Below are positions 20,501-28,452 of a DNA stretch of 64,000 bases, one piece after another. The notes beneath the pieces are model-generated. The model worked only from the letters and a program-made list of their open reading frames with translations. It was not told the origin of the DNA and did no database searches. This DNA is from Azospirillum ramasamyi (GTDB taxonomy: Bacteria > Pseudomonadota > Alphaproteobacteria > Azospirillales > Azospirillaceae): the NCBI RefSeq assembly GCF_003233655.1, contig NZ_CP029835.1, forward strand, positions 1 through 64,000, read 5' to 3'. Position numbers and translations under genes: made by a program. Each line of letters opens with the position of its first letter. The stretch's first letter is position 1.

Positions 20501-20693
20501 GCAGGGTCGAAATGGTGCCGGTGAGGCTGCCCTGCGGCTGGCTTCCCTGCGGGGCCTGCCCCGCGGCAATCCCTGCGGCAATCCCTGCGGCGATGGGCGC
20601 GGCGCTCCAGGCGGCGGCGCTGCACAGCAGACAGGAACAGGCGCGCATCGCGGCGGCCAAGTCGTCGGACAGGTCGGAGATGGTGGTCGTCAT
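17559..20693 (-). CDS. Serralysin-type secreted metalloprotease with RTX and YLAANPDL repeats
   Basis: This 1044-residue protein has an M10B zinc site HEIGHAIGLKH starting at residue 196 and a Met-turn (TIMSYS). RTX nonapeptides (GGAGDDTLTGGAGDDTLQ) and a fasciclin/cadherin-like middle section follow. Residues about 657-1020 hold nine copies of a roughly 40-residue repeat, FDxLxYLAxNPDLxAAFGTD with HYL and EGR; copy seven is degenerate. The N terminus is Ala/Cys-rich and preceded by no obvious Shine-Dalgarno. RTX repeats imply type I secretion and calcium-dependent folding. The gene ends 21 bp from the convergent M50 gene. A substrate for the neighbouring TolC/HlyD set is possible but not shown. 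Confidence 0.85.
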   Translation of the reverse strand: MTTTISDLSDDLAAAMRACSCLLCSAAAWSAAPIAAGIAAGIAAGQAPQGSQPQGSLTGTISTLLAPGTPRWGGGAVGSGATVSYSFMEQAPPYASTSDGTGFAPLSAAQRDAARQAFAAWSAVANIFFVETSDSANGGQGGSIRIGTNRQGSSAAYAYYPTGSLHDGGGDIYLSNSAATNASPTQGSYGYLTILHEIGHAIGLKHPGNYNATGGGGEPPYLPATEDSNRYTIMSYSRNPSLGLNGLPTGPALYDIAAVQYLYGANTATRIGDDRYVFASNTVAVSQTIWDAGGTDTIDASGQASAVTIDLTPGAFSSIGPNGSGGLAVGNVAIAAGVTIENAIGGGGSDILIGNTANNLLAGGAGDDTLTGGAGDDTLQGGGGTDTAVYNGSRSSYTVTVTADGATISGGGEGTDTLTDVEYALFADTRISLMPPALTVRAGRVAIGSSIPLASLITAADPAGGLVTQYELVDNTNGAGAIMVGGTAQATGAVVSLTAAAFAGITFAASSLTSLDELSVRAYNGVAWSRWIGFTIASRPANRPPTVQGDKTLTALEGGPAIALGIDRPSDPDEGDGMTVTLARLPAAGTLRLANGAAVTAGMTLGTADLAGLTYQAPAGTPASPGSFAYTVTDSQGAVSGQTVTLRVTPLAETMAGFDPLSYLASNPDLAAAFGTDATAAREHYLRFGLAEGRAPRSFDPLSYLAANPDLVAAFGIDPAAASRHYLALGRREGRSVGSFDPLAYLAANPDLAAVFGTDTTAATRHYLSNGLREGRGIRFDAFGYLVSNPDLTAAFGLDPAAAARHYVTAGRLEGRGITFDSLGYLAANPDLAAAFGTDTALAAGHYLSNGRREGRGTSFDALSYLAANRDLAAAFGNDPVRAQEHYIRYGRLENRAISFNAHDHLLANPDLLSVFSGSERQVKLYVVLYGNTPRRDAAGFDALSYLAANPDLAATFGTDTAAATAHYQSSGQADGRPTWFNALAYLMANPDLSAAFGSDQQQALVHFITYGRNEPRPNPIGYVRPQPAGFAVAGDGLLAVGVG
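17619..18723 (-). repeat. Nine tandem ~120-bp repeats coding YLAxNPDL units
   Basis: Nine units of about 120 bp encode the pattern YLAANPDLAAAFGTD-(x5-8)-HYL-(x4)-EGR. The units are diverged rather than identical. The pattern is shared with many alphaproteobacterial RTX proteins, where its role is unknown. Confidence 0.8.
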
Positions 20694-20824
20694 GGCCGGG
20701 AGGGAGAAGCCGCGCCGCGGGCTGCGGCCCGGCCACTCTACAGCCTTTCATTCCCCAATCGAAAGGGGTGGGCAACCCGGACTATTTTTCTCACCGGCCA
20801 CGGCGCTACGAGCCTTCTCCATGT

Positions 20825-23800
20825 TTATCCCTTCTGCGCGATCAACTCCTCGAACACCGCCTCGATGCGGACGACGGAGCGGGCGACGGTGAAATCGCGG
20901 GCGCGGTCGCGGCCCGACAGGGCCATGCGCTGCCAGGCGGCGCGGTCGGCAATCAGGCGGCGCAGGCAGGCGGCGAGCGCCTCGTGGTCCTCCGCCTTGA
21001 ACAGAAGGCCGTCCACCCCGTCGCGCAGAACCTCGCCGCTGCCGCCGGTGCCGCTGCCGACCACGGTCAGGCCGGCGGCCATCGCCTCCACCTGCGAGAT
21101 GCCGAAGGGCTCCTGGAAGACGCTGGGGAAGACCAGCACGTTGCAGCGGGCGAACAGGCCGGACAGGCCGCGGCGGTCGAGGAAGCCGGTGAACGTGACC
21201 TTGCCGGCCATGCCGTGGCGCTGGACATAGTCGCGGCACCGGGCGGCGAGATCGGCGTCCGGCGCCTCCCCGGCGAAGGTGCAGTCGAAGTCGATGCCCT
21301 CGCGGTGCAGGATCCCCAGCGCGTTGACCAGCGTCTGCGGCCCCTTGTAGTTGACGAACAGGCTGGCGAAGGCGATGCGCAGCCGGTCGGTCGAGGGCAT
21401 CACCGCCCGGTGGAAGTAATCGACGCGGGCGCCGGGATGGATCACCGTGGCGGGCAGGCCGTAGCCGCCGGCGGCCAGCCGCTCCGCCACCCAGCCGCTG
21501 GCCGGCCCGGCGCGGTAGAGGGGGGAGCGGGGCGCCGCCTCCGGCGCGTAGCCGGGATGCTGGTTGCCCAGGCAATGCAGCACCGGCACGCCCATCTGCC
21601 GGGTCAGCGGGTCGAGGAACTCGGTCGCCAGCATGTCGAGGTTGCCGACCAGACAAACGTCGGCGCGGAAATCGCGGGCGGTCTCCAGCACCCGGCGGAT
21701 GTTGGCGCGGATCAGCGTGGCGCAATGGGCCGGATCGTCGTGGGTGAAGGCGCGCCCGTCCTTCCAATAGCCGTAGAGAGTCAGCGACCGGTCGACATGC
21801 GCCTCGATGTCCTCGGTCCCGGCCATGCCCGGCCGGGTCAGCTCGGGCACGTCGGCGGTCAGCACCTTCACCTCGTGGCCTCGGCGGATCAGCCCGGCCG
21901 AGAACTCCCACAGCTTGCGGCCGTAGCCGCCGAACTCCTGCGGCGGGAACAGGTTGGTGACAACCAGGATGCGGCGGGTCCGCCCGGTCGAGGGGACCGT
22001 CGCCTGCCGGAACAGCGCGCGGTAGCGTTCCAGCGCCGGATGGTCGGCAGCGTCGGAGAGCGCATCCGCGCCCAGATCGGGAGCGGGGTCGGGCAGGTCG
22101 GCAAGCCGGGCGGCCCGCCGGGCTTCGGCCACATAGATGGCTGCCTCCGCCCGCCGGCCGCCGGCCGCGCACAGGCGGGCCAGCCCGGCGAGCGCGGCCG
22201 GCTGCTGGCGATCCAGCGCGGCGCAGCGAAGCAGGAACCGTTCAGTCAGGGCAGCATCGCCCAACCGGTTGGCAAGCTGGGCAACCCCCATCGACTGGTC
22301 GGCGCTCCGCAGCATCGGCTCCAGCGCGGCGAGGCGCGCGCGCTTCAGCTCCGGCGTCAGCCCTGCCGCGAGGGTCGGATCGGACAGCGAGCGGGCGGCA
22401 TGGCGCAGGGGATCGGCGCATTGGAACAGGATGCCCCCGCGTTCGGTCGGCACGAACCCCCAGTCGGCAAGATGGGCCGCGGCAGCGGCATGGTCGCGCG
22501 ACGACAAGGTGGGGCAGAGGACGGAGGCGCCGGGCAGCAGGGCCATCCGGCGGTCGATCTCCACTTTGTCGGGCCAGGGCAGCAGCGTCACCGCCTCGTC
22601 CCGCACCCGGTCGGGGGACGGCGGCAGCGGCAGGGGAAGCGGTTCGGGCCTGGCGGCCGGAGCGGCGAAGACCACGCGCGGCAGGTCGCGGGCCATGGCG
22701 CGCAGATCGGCGGCGAAGCAGTCCCCACTCCCGCCATCCCCACTCCCGCTCTGCCCTTCACCGGTATGCACGGTCAGCCGCGACGCCGTCAGGTGCAGAA
22801 GCTGAAGCGCCTCATAGGCGGCGAGGCGGCGGCGGAACCCCGTGCCCTGGGCCGGCAGCGCCCTCAGACCGCGCCGTTCGGAGCGCAACTCCAGCGCCGG
22901 ATCGACGCGGTCGTCGAACACGGCGGCGAAGAACTGGGCGCGCTTGACCTGCGGGCTGTGGAATTCCAGCAGATGCGCCTGCCCGGCCCGTCTGATCGCC
23001 ATCGCCTCGTCCGGGTGGTCGAGGTAATGGCGCGCCAGCTCCACCAACTCCTCCGGCGAACGGTATGTCACGAGATGGCGGCCGGAGGTAAAGCAGCGCT
23101 CCAGCCCGGCATCCGGCGACAACGCATCGGTGAGCAGGAAGCCGCCGGCCCCCAGCGCCTCGAAGACGCGAAGGTTGAGGTCACCGTTCAGCGAACAGTT
23201 CAGCGTGACGCGCGAGGCGGCATAGATGTCGGCCGCCTTCTCCGGCTCGGCCCGCATGCCCTGCAACGGCAACCCCGCCGCGATCAGCCGGCCCAGCACA
23301 TGGCGCCGCCAGGGATGGAAGGCCCCTATCTGCCCGACGAAGCTGAGGTCGAAGCGGAATTCCGCCGCGGGTTCCGCCGGAATGTCGCGACGGCGCAGCG
23401 CATAATCGACCGCCGGCACCCAATAGACCCGGTCGAACCCCGCCTCCAGGAAGGCGTGGGCATGCTGGCGGGTGTGGTCGAGCATCACCGCGTCGAAGCT
23501 CTCCATCGAGCCGTAGGACAACAGGGTGCGCAGGGGAGACGCGAAATGATGGGTGTCGCCGACCAGAAGCACCTTGGTGCCCGGCAGCCGCTCCAACCCG
23601 CGCGGAAGGTTGCGCCGAGTGGCGTCGGCCTTCACCACGATCAGTTCCGGGCGCTGGTGCGCCGGCAGCCGGGCGACGACGGCCGCCAGATCATACTCGC
23701 CGTGCGGCGTGTTGAGCGAGGAGAAGCCGTCGCCCGTCTCCACCGTCGGGCAGTCCGGGCCGCAGAACACCTCGCGGCCGGAGAACAGCGGCCGGCGGTA

Positions 23801-23878
23801 GTAATCGGGCGGGGCCAGGCAGCAGAAGAGCGTGACGGGATCGGACAGGCTCGCGGCGGACATGATGGGACCGGTCAC
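20825..23878 (-). CDS. Large double glycosyltransferase (CgeB-like plus GT4)
   Basis: This 1017-residue protein carries two glycosyltransferase units. Residues about 1-340 resemble the CgeB/Glyco_trans_1_2 family (FVGQIGAFHPWRRHVLGRL, LNLRVFEALGAGGFLLTDAL). A helical, TPR-like middle region follows. Residues about 650-1017 are a classic GT4 retaining transferase (RILVVTNLFPPQEFGGYGRK, VFPSVFQEPFGISQVEAMAA, nucleotide-sugar Glu region). The GTG start overlaps the upstream stop (GTGA); ATG at residue 6 is an alternative. Its coupling to the next gene suggests both act on one glycan. Donor and acceptor cannot be told from sequence. Confidence 0.8.
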   Translation of the reverse strand: MTGPIMSAASLSDPVTLFCCLAPPDYYRRPLFSGREVFCGPDCPTVETGDGFSSLNTPHGEYDLAAVVARLPAHQRPELIVVKADATRRNLPRGLERLPGTKVLLVGDTHHFASPLRTLLSYGSMESFDAVMLDHTRQHAHAFLEAGFDRVYWVPAVDYALRRRDIPAEPAAEFRFDLSFVGQIGAFHPWRRHVLGRLIAAGLPLQGMRAEPEKAADIYAASRVTLNCSLNGDLNLRVFEALGAGGFLLTDALSPDAGLERCFTSGRHLVTYRSPEELVELARHYLDHPDEAMAIRRAGQAHLLEFHSPQVKRAQFFAAVFDDRVDPALELRSERRGLRALPAQGTGFRRRLAAYEALQLLHLTASRLTVHTGEGQSGSGDGGSGDCFAADLRAMARDLPRVVFAAPAARPEPLPLPLPPSPDRVRDEAVTLLPWPDKVEIDRRMALLPGASVLCPTLSSRDHAAAAAHLADWGFVPTERGGILFQCADPLRHAARSLSDPTLAAGLTPELKRARLAALEPMLRSADQSMGVAQLANRLGDAALTERFLLRCAALDRQQPAALAGLARLCAAGGRRAEAAIYVAEARRAARLADLPDPAPDLGADALSDAADHPALERYRALFRQATVPSTGRTRRILVVTNLFPPQEFGGYGRKLWEFSAGLIRRGHEVKVLTADVPELTRPGMAGTEDIEAHVDRSLTLYGYWKDGRAFTHDDPAHCATLIRANIRRVLETARDFRADVCLVGNLDMLATEFLDPLTRQMGVPVLHCLGNQHPGYAPEAAPRSPLYRAGPASGWVAERLAAGGYGLPATVIHPGARVDYFHRAVMPSTDRLRIAFASLFVNYKGPQTLVNALGILHREGIDFDCTFAGEAPDADLAARCRDYVQRHGMAGKVTFTGFLDRRGLSGLFARCNVLVFPSVFQEPFGISQVEAMAAGLTVVGSGTGGSGEVLRDGVDGLLFKAEDHEALAACLRRLIADRAAWQRMALSGRDRARDFTVARSVVRIEAVFEELIAQKG

Positions 23879-25491
23879 AGCGCGTCCAACTCCCTTAGAA
23901 GGTCGATCAGGCGGCGGGTGGCGGCCTGCCAGCTGAAATGTTCAAGCAGATGGGACTGCGCCGAGCGGCGGGTGCCGTCCGGATCGTCGATTACCTTACG
24001 CAGCAGCCGGGCGGCCTCGTCCTCGTCGGGGCTCCACCAGTCCTGGCCGGCATAGGCGGTGATCCCGGGCGTGATGGGGCTGGGGATCATGTGCGCCACC
24101 CGGCCGTCGAGATAAGCGTTGTAGGCGCTGTGGTCGGGAGCCAGCAGGGTCAGGCCCATGGCGCCGGCCTGCGCCATCGGCAGGTCCCAGCCCTCGCCGT
24201 GCGACATGCTCCAGTAATGGGTGGAGGCTGTATGAAGCCCCATCATGTCCGCATCGGACAGCTTGCCTTCCACCAGGAAGACCGGCGCCGCCTGGGCGAG
24301 CGTCCGGCCGACCTGCGCCGACACCCGCGTCAGCAGGTCGCGCATGCCGCCGGAAACCCCGCTGCCCTTGCCTATCTTCAGCAGCAGGGCCGCGGAATCC
24401 TCCGCCCGCGTCGCGCCCAGCCAGACCCGCAGCACCCCGTCCAGGTTCTTGCGGTCGTTGAAGTCGGAGACGTTCAGCACGCGCACCCGGTAATCGGACA
24501 GACGGCGGCCCGCGCTGTCGACGATGGCCGCCGGAGGGATGCGGCCGGCCTCCACGGCGTCGACGCCGGCGGGGCTGACATGGACGCGGTCCGGCGGATG
24601 GCCGGCGCGCAGCCACGCCTCGCGCGAGGAAGCGGTGGCGACGATGACATGGTCGTGGCGCCGGCTCTGCGCCGCCCACAGGGGCGGAATGTCGAGAGCC
24701 TCGAACATGGTGTAATTGATGGTCTTCAGGCCGGGAACGACCTCGACGGCCGGCGGGGTGGTGATGGTCAGCACCGCCTTGGCCCGCACCGGCCGGTCGA
24801 GCGTGCGCAGCAGCGGATCGAGCTGGTCGTCGGGAAGGTTGTCGGTGTCGGCATAGTTCAGGTCGACCAGCCGGACCCGGATTCCCGCCTCCACCAGCCC
24901 CCGGACGAAGCGGCGGACGGCAAAGGCATAGCCGCTGCTGTCGCGGAACACCCCGCGCACCACCAGCCCAGGCGGCAGGGTCCGATCCTCCGCATCCTCG
25001 CGCAGGGCGCGGGCGATGGCCCGGCGCTCCAGCGCACGGCGCTGCCGGTCGGCCGGGCCGCCGCCCGCGCCCAGGGCGGCCGAGCGGCGGAGAAGTCGCC
25101 CCGCCTCGGCCAGCCGTCCGCAGGCGAGCGCTTCGCTGGCCAGACGCGGCAGGGAGATGTCGGAGGCCGGCTCCAGCTCCAGATTGCGCCGGAAATGCGC
25201 CGCGGCCTCGTCGAGCTTCCCGAGCTGCTGCAGGGTGATGGCGCGGTTGAGAAGCGCCCCCGCATGCATCGGCTCCAGCAGCAGCGCGCGCGCCATCAGC
25301 GCCGCTCCGTCCGCCGTCCTGCCGTTCCGGCGAACCAGCAGGCCGAGCAGGTGCAAGGCATCCGGCTGGGCCGGGTCGAGCGCCAGGACATGCCGGTAAA
25401 GCGCCGCCGCACGGCCGGCGTCGGCGCCATGATGCAGGCCGACGGCCTTCTGCAGGATGTCTTGGATCGAGGTCATGTCGGAAGCTGGCAT
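23875..25491 (-). CDS. TPR-fused GT4 glycosyltransferase
   Basis: This protein has 538 residues if it begins at ATG 25491; ATG 25476 is equally possible, and the open frame extends upstream without recognisable sequence. Residues about 10-140 form TPR units (AAALYRHVLALDPAQPDALH, AAAHFRRNLELEP). The rest is a GT4-type fold with RVLNVSDFNDRKNLDGVLRV and a GEGWDLPMAQAGAMG segment matching the conserved EGxGLPxxEAMAxG site. It is the first gene of a two-gene minus-strand unit and overlaps the next gene by 4 bp. A role in surface polysaccharide or protein glycosylation is inferred. Confidence 0.8.
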   Translation of the reverse strand: MPASDMTSIQDILQKAVGLHHGADAGRAAALYRHVLALDPAQPDALHLLGLLVRRNGRTADGAALMARALLLEPMHAGALLNRAITLQQLGKLDEAAAHFRRNLELEPASDISLPRLASEALACGRLAEAGRLLRRSAALGAGGGPADRQRRALERRAIARALREDAEDRTLPPGLVVRGVFRDSSGYAFAVRRFVRGLVEAGIRVRLVDLNYADTDNLPDDQLDPLLRTLDRPVRAKAVLTITTPPAVEVVPGLKTINYTMFEALDIPPLWAAQSRRHDHVIVATASSREAWLRAGHPPDRVHVSPAGVDAVEAGRIPPAAIVDSAGRRLSDYRVRVLNVSDFNDRKNLDGVLRVWLGATRAEDSAALLLKIGKGSGVSGGMRDLLTRVSAQVGRTLAQAAPVFLVEGKLSDADMMGLHTASTHYWSMSHGEGWDLPMAQAGAMGLTLLAPDHSAYNAYLDGRVAHMIPSPITPGITAYAGQDWWSPDEDEAARLLRKVIDDPDGTRRSAQSHLLEHFSWQAATRRLIDLLRELDAL

Positions 25492-25670
25492 CCTGAGGCG
25501 GAACGGGTGCTGGCGAAGCGGCCCGCCAAGTCCGGGGCTTGGATCGGGGCGGGAAGATCGGTGAAATCTTGAAGCTTTGCAACGAGGCAACTTGACCCCT
25601 CGCGGACAAGGGTGCAAGTGAGATCCGCCCCGTGCGGGTTACCTCATTGGCAGAAGCCTTCGGAACCGTC

Positions 25671-26984
25671 ATGTCCATCCAGATCGAAACCATAGCCGGA
25701 CAGCAGTTGCCGCTGCCCGACGCCGTGCGGCAGGCGCTCGATTACTGCAATTCCGGGTGGCTCGACATCAGCGCCGCCATCTGCGACCGCATCCTGGCGG
25801 CTGTTCCGGAGAACACCGATGCGCTGCTGGTCAAGGGCATCTCCGCCTACAAGGCCCGGAACCCCGAGGCGGCGGTGCCGATCCTGAGCCTCGCGCTGCG
25901 CCTGAACCAGACCTCCCCCGACACCGCCCATCACCTGGGCATGGCCCTGCTGCTGTCCGGAGATCTGGACCGGGCGGAGCTCGCCTTCAGCATCGCCATG
26001 GACGCGCGGTCCGACTACGCCGAGGCGATGACCGGACTTGCCGAGGTGTGCAGGGCCAAGGGGGACGTGGACGGTGCCTATGCGCTGCTGGAACGGGCGG
26101 CGGAGCTGAAGAACAACTACTCGCCCGCCTACATCGCCTATTCTCTGATGCGCTTCGACCGGTCGCTGCCGCCGGATGCCCGATGGAACCGGCGGCGGGA
26201 GGCGCGGCGCGACCGCCCCTGGCTCAGCATGGCCTCGCTCGGCAATTACGGCCGCTTCGCCCAGACCGTGAACGAGTATGTCGCCGTCCGCCTCTATGCC
26301 GACACCTACGGCATGGAGTTCCTGACCCCCGACTGGGTCGGCCACGCCTTCTTCGACCTCGACGACCCCCGGCTCGATCCGGCGGTCCTGCCGGAATTCC
26401 AGGGCTGGCTGCGCAGCCGCAAGGAGTTCGCCGACGGCTTCGCGCAGCGGGTCGCCGATCCGCTTTGCAACCGCGACCTGTTCCTGGGCGGCTCGCCCGT
26501 CGACGCGATGGTGAAGGCGCGGCGGGCCGACATCCTGTCCTGGCTGACGCCGCGGTCCTGCTGGGACCGCTTCCTGGAGCCGCCGGTGGAGATGCTGCGC
26601 CGCCGCGGCCGCACCCTGGTCGCCGTGCATATCCGCCAGACCGACTGGTGGAACCAGGACTACACGCCGCTGTCGCTCTATCTCGACTGGCTGGACGGGC
26701 TGTGGCCGACGCTGGAGGAGCCGGTGCTGTTCGTCGCCACCGACGAACCGAAGGTGGTGCCGGAATTCGCCCGCTTCTCCCCGGTGACGAAGGACGATTT
26801 CCCGGTCCGCTGGGAGGGGCTGGATTATCTGCAGGACTTCCATGTCCTGACCAGGGCCGACATCCTGGCGATCAGCACCGGTTCCTTCGCCGCCACCGCC
26901 GCGGCGCTGAACCCGTCCCCGCGCATGCTGCTGCGCCCCGCCCCCGGCAACGCCGCCCTGGAAGCCTTCGATCCCTGGCGGTAG
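25671..26984 (+). CDS. TPR protein with fucosyltransferase-like C-terminal domain
   Basis: This protein has 437 residues. The N-terminal ~160 residues are TPR units (ALLVKGISAYKARNPEAAVP, AELAFSIAMDARSDYAEAM). The C-terminal half has motifs like GT11/GT23-type fucosyltransferases: VAVHIRQTDWW (compare the HxRxxD donor-binding motif), LFVATDEPKVV, and ADILAISTGSFAATAAAL. It lacks the usual arginine pair, so the donor is uncertain. ATG 25671 was preferred to an upstream GTG because the translation upstream is non-descript. It is divergent from the preceding glycosyltransferase pair. Confidence 0.65.
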   Translation: MSIQIETIAGQQLPLPDAVRQALDYCNSGWLDISAAICDRILAAVPENTDALLVKGISAYKARNPEAAVPILSLALRLNQTSPDTAHHLGMALLLSGDLDRAELAFSIAMDARSDYAEAMTGLAEVCRAKGDVDGAYALLERAAELKNNYSPAYIAYSLMRFDRSLPPDARWNRRREARRDRPWLSMASLGNYGRFAQTVNEYVAVRLYADTYGMEFLTPDWVGHAFFDLDDPRLDPAVLPEFQGWLRSRKEFADGFAQRVADPLCNRDLFLGGSPVDAMVKARRADILSWLTPRSCWDRFLEPPVEMLRRRGRTLVAVHIRQTDWWNQDYTPLSLYLDWLDGLWPTLEEPVLFVATDEPKVVPEFARFSPVTKDDFPVRWEGLDYLQDFHVLTRADILAISTGSFAATAAALNPSPRMLLRPAPGNAALEAFDPWR

Positions 26985-27048
26985 GCCCGCCGGGCGACGG
27001 CCGCCTGCCTTCGCAGGCACGGGCCTGCGGGGCCGCAGTCGCGGCCCT

Positions 27049-27086
27049 TACCGCCGAGCGCAAGTCGGAACTTACGCTCGGCGGTA
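27049..27086. terminator. Inverted repeat between convergent genes
   Basis: A 12-bp perfect stem (27049-27060 with 27075-27086) continues after one mismatch for four more pairs around the loop CGGA. It lies between two convergent genes and may end transcription from both sides, although no clear T-run is present. Confidence 0.55.
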
Positions 27087-27644
27087 TCAGTCCTCGACCG
27101 CGTCCCTCGGCTTGCCGCCGCCATCGCCGCCGGTGCCGCGCCCCGGACTGCGCATCGGATTTTTCGGATCGAGCAGGCCCAGCCGCTGCAGGGTCTGGGC
27201 GAAGCCTTCGGTCAGCATGGTGATGCGGTCGCTGATCTCCGCGATCTCGCGGGCGGAGATGACCGGAGCGTTGGCGGAGATGCGGCCGTGGGCGCGGTAG
27301 TTCAGGCGGATGGCAACGTCATCGGTTTCCCCCTGGATCCAGGAGCCGTGCAGGATCTTGTTGCGCTCCCGCCCCAGCTCCAGCGCCTCGTCGCAAAGGG
27401 CGACCAGTGCCTTCGCCTCGTCGGCGGGCAGGCGCAGGTTGGCGATGGCCTTCAGCGCGTCGAAGCGGGCCTTGACCTGCATGTTGGAAGCGATGGGAAG
27501 AAAATCGGTATGGTCCGTGCCGAGAAGGCGCGAGATGCACAGCGAAACCATGTCCTCAAGCTGGGCCCAGGACACCGCGATCATGCCGATCGCGCAATAC
27601 ATCTTCACGCTGAGGGGACCCAGCCGGACCGTCCGCGTCGTCAT
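27087..27644 (-). CDS. Hypothetical helical protein with HEPN-like RNxxxH motif
   Basis: This protein has 185 residues, is mostly helical and has no signal peptide. Residues near SWAQLEDMVSLCISRLLG and ALELGRERNKILHGSW resemble small HEPN-type or DUF proteins. RNKILH fits the R-x4-H signature found in many HEPN RNases. The C terminus is Gly/Arg-rich and probably disordered. It sits alone on the minus strand between glycosylation genes, so its neighbours give no clue. I do not assign a function; the HEPN link is a weak motif match. Confidence 0.5.
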   Translation of the reverse strand: MTTRTVRLGPLSVKMYCAIGMIAVSWAQLEDMVSLCISRLLGTDHTDFLPIASNMQVKARFDALKAIANLRLPADEAKALVALCDEALELGRERNKILHGSWIQGETDDVAIRLNYRAHGRISANAPVISAREIAEISDRITMLTEGFAQTLQRLGLLDPKNPMRSPGRGTGGDGGGKPRDAVED

Positions 27645-27867
27645 TGGCCACCCTTGGCATTTCCGCCCCGCCGCCGGGGCATGGGATGGAAAATAGGCGT
27701 TCCGGGCGGGGCGGCAAAGCGGTCATTGCGTGGCGCCCGGTTGACAGGGAACGGTGATCCGTAGGATGCACTGCGCAGCGGGATGGAGGCCGTCCAGGCC
27801 GTCTCCGCCTCCGGCGCTCCTCCTGCCCGCTCCATATCGTCCGCCTCAGCGCAAAGGTGTTCCGCCC

Positions 27868-28452
27868 ATGGCTTCCCAGGACTCCGCCGCCGCCCTGCAC
27901 GGCTGCCTCACCGCCGCCATCGATGTCCTGCGGCGCACCATGGACAGCCTGGACCCCGCCCGGGTGGAAGCGGCGATCGCCGCCGTCACCGCCGCGCTCG
28001 GCGCCAACAAGGCGCTGCTGGTCTGCGGCAACGGCGGCTCGGCATCCGATGCCCAGCACATCACGGGCGAACTGGTCGGCCGCTTCCTGAAGGAGCGCCG
28101 CGGGCTGAAGGCGATCTGCCTCAGCTCCAACCCGGCGGTGCTGACCGCCTGGAGCAACGACTACTCCTACGACACCGTCTTTTCCCGCCAGACCGAGGCC
28201 TATGGCGAGCCGGGCGGCGTGATCCTGGGTATCTCGACCAGCGGCAATTCGCGCAACGTCGTCGCCGCCTTCGAAGTGGCGAAGAGCCTGGGCATGACCA
28301 CCATCGCGCTGACCGGCGAGGGCGGCGGCAAGATGGCGGCCGCGAGCGACATCCTGCTCGACGTGCCCTCGCGCTCCACCCCGCTGATCCAGCAGGTCCA
28401 TATCTGCCTGTACCATTATCTGTGCGAACAGGTCGAAGCCCGACTGGCCTGA
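27868..28452 (+). CDS. gmhA: Sedoheptulose-7-phosphate isomerase (SIS domain)
   Basis: This 194-residue SIS-domain protein matches GmhA, which converts sedoheptulose 7-phosphate to D-glycero-D-manno-heptose 7-phosphate, the first step to activated heptoses. The signature CGNGGSASDAQHITGELVGR, the ISTSGNSRNV phosphosugar loop and the C-terminal QQVHICLYH helix are all present. Length is typical of the family. Its stop overlaps the start of the next gene (TGATG). Later steps are encoded by the fusion gene at 39752-41050; a heptose kinase was not seen in this window. Confidence 0.88.
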   Translation: MASQDSAAALHGCLTAAIDVLRRTMDSLDPARVEAAIAAVTAALGANKALLVCGNGGSASDAQHITGELVGRFLKERRGLKAICLSSNPAVLTAWSNDYSYDTVFSRQTEAYGEPGGVILGISTSGNSRNVVAAFEVAKSLGMTTIALTGEGGGKMAAASDILLDVPSRSTPLIQQVHICLYHYLCEQVEARLA

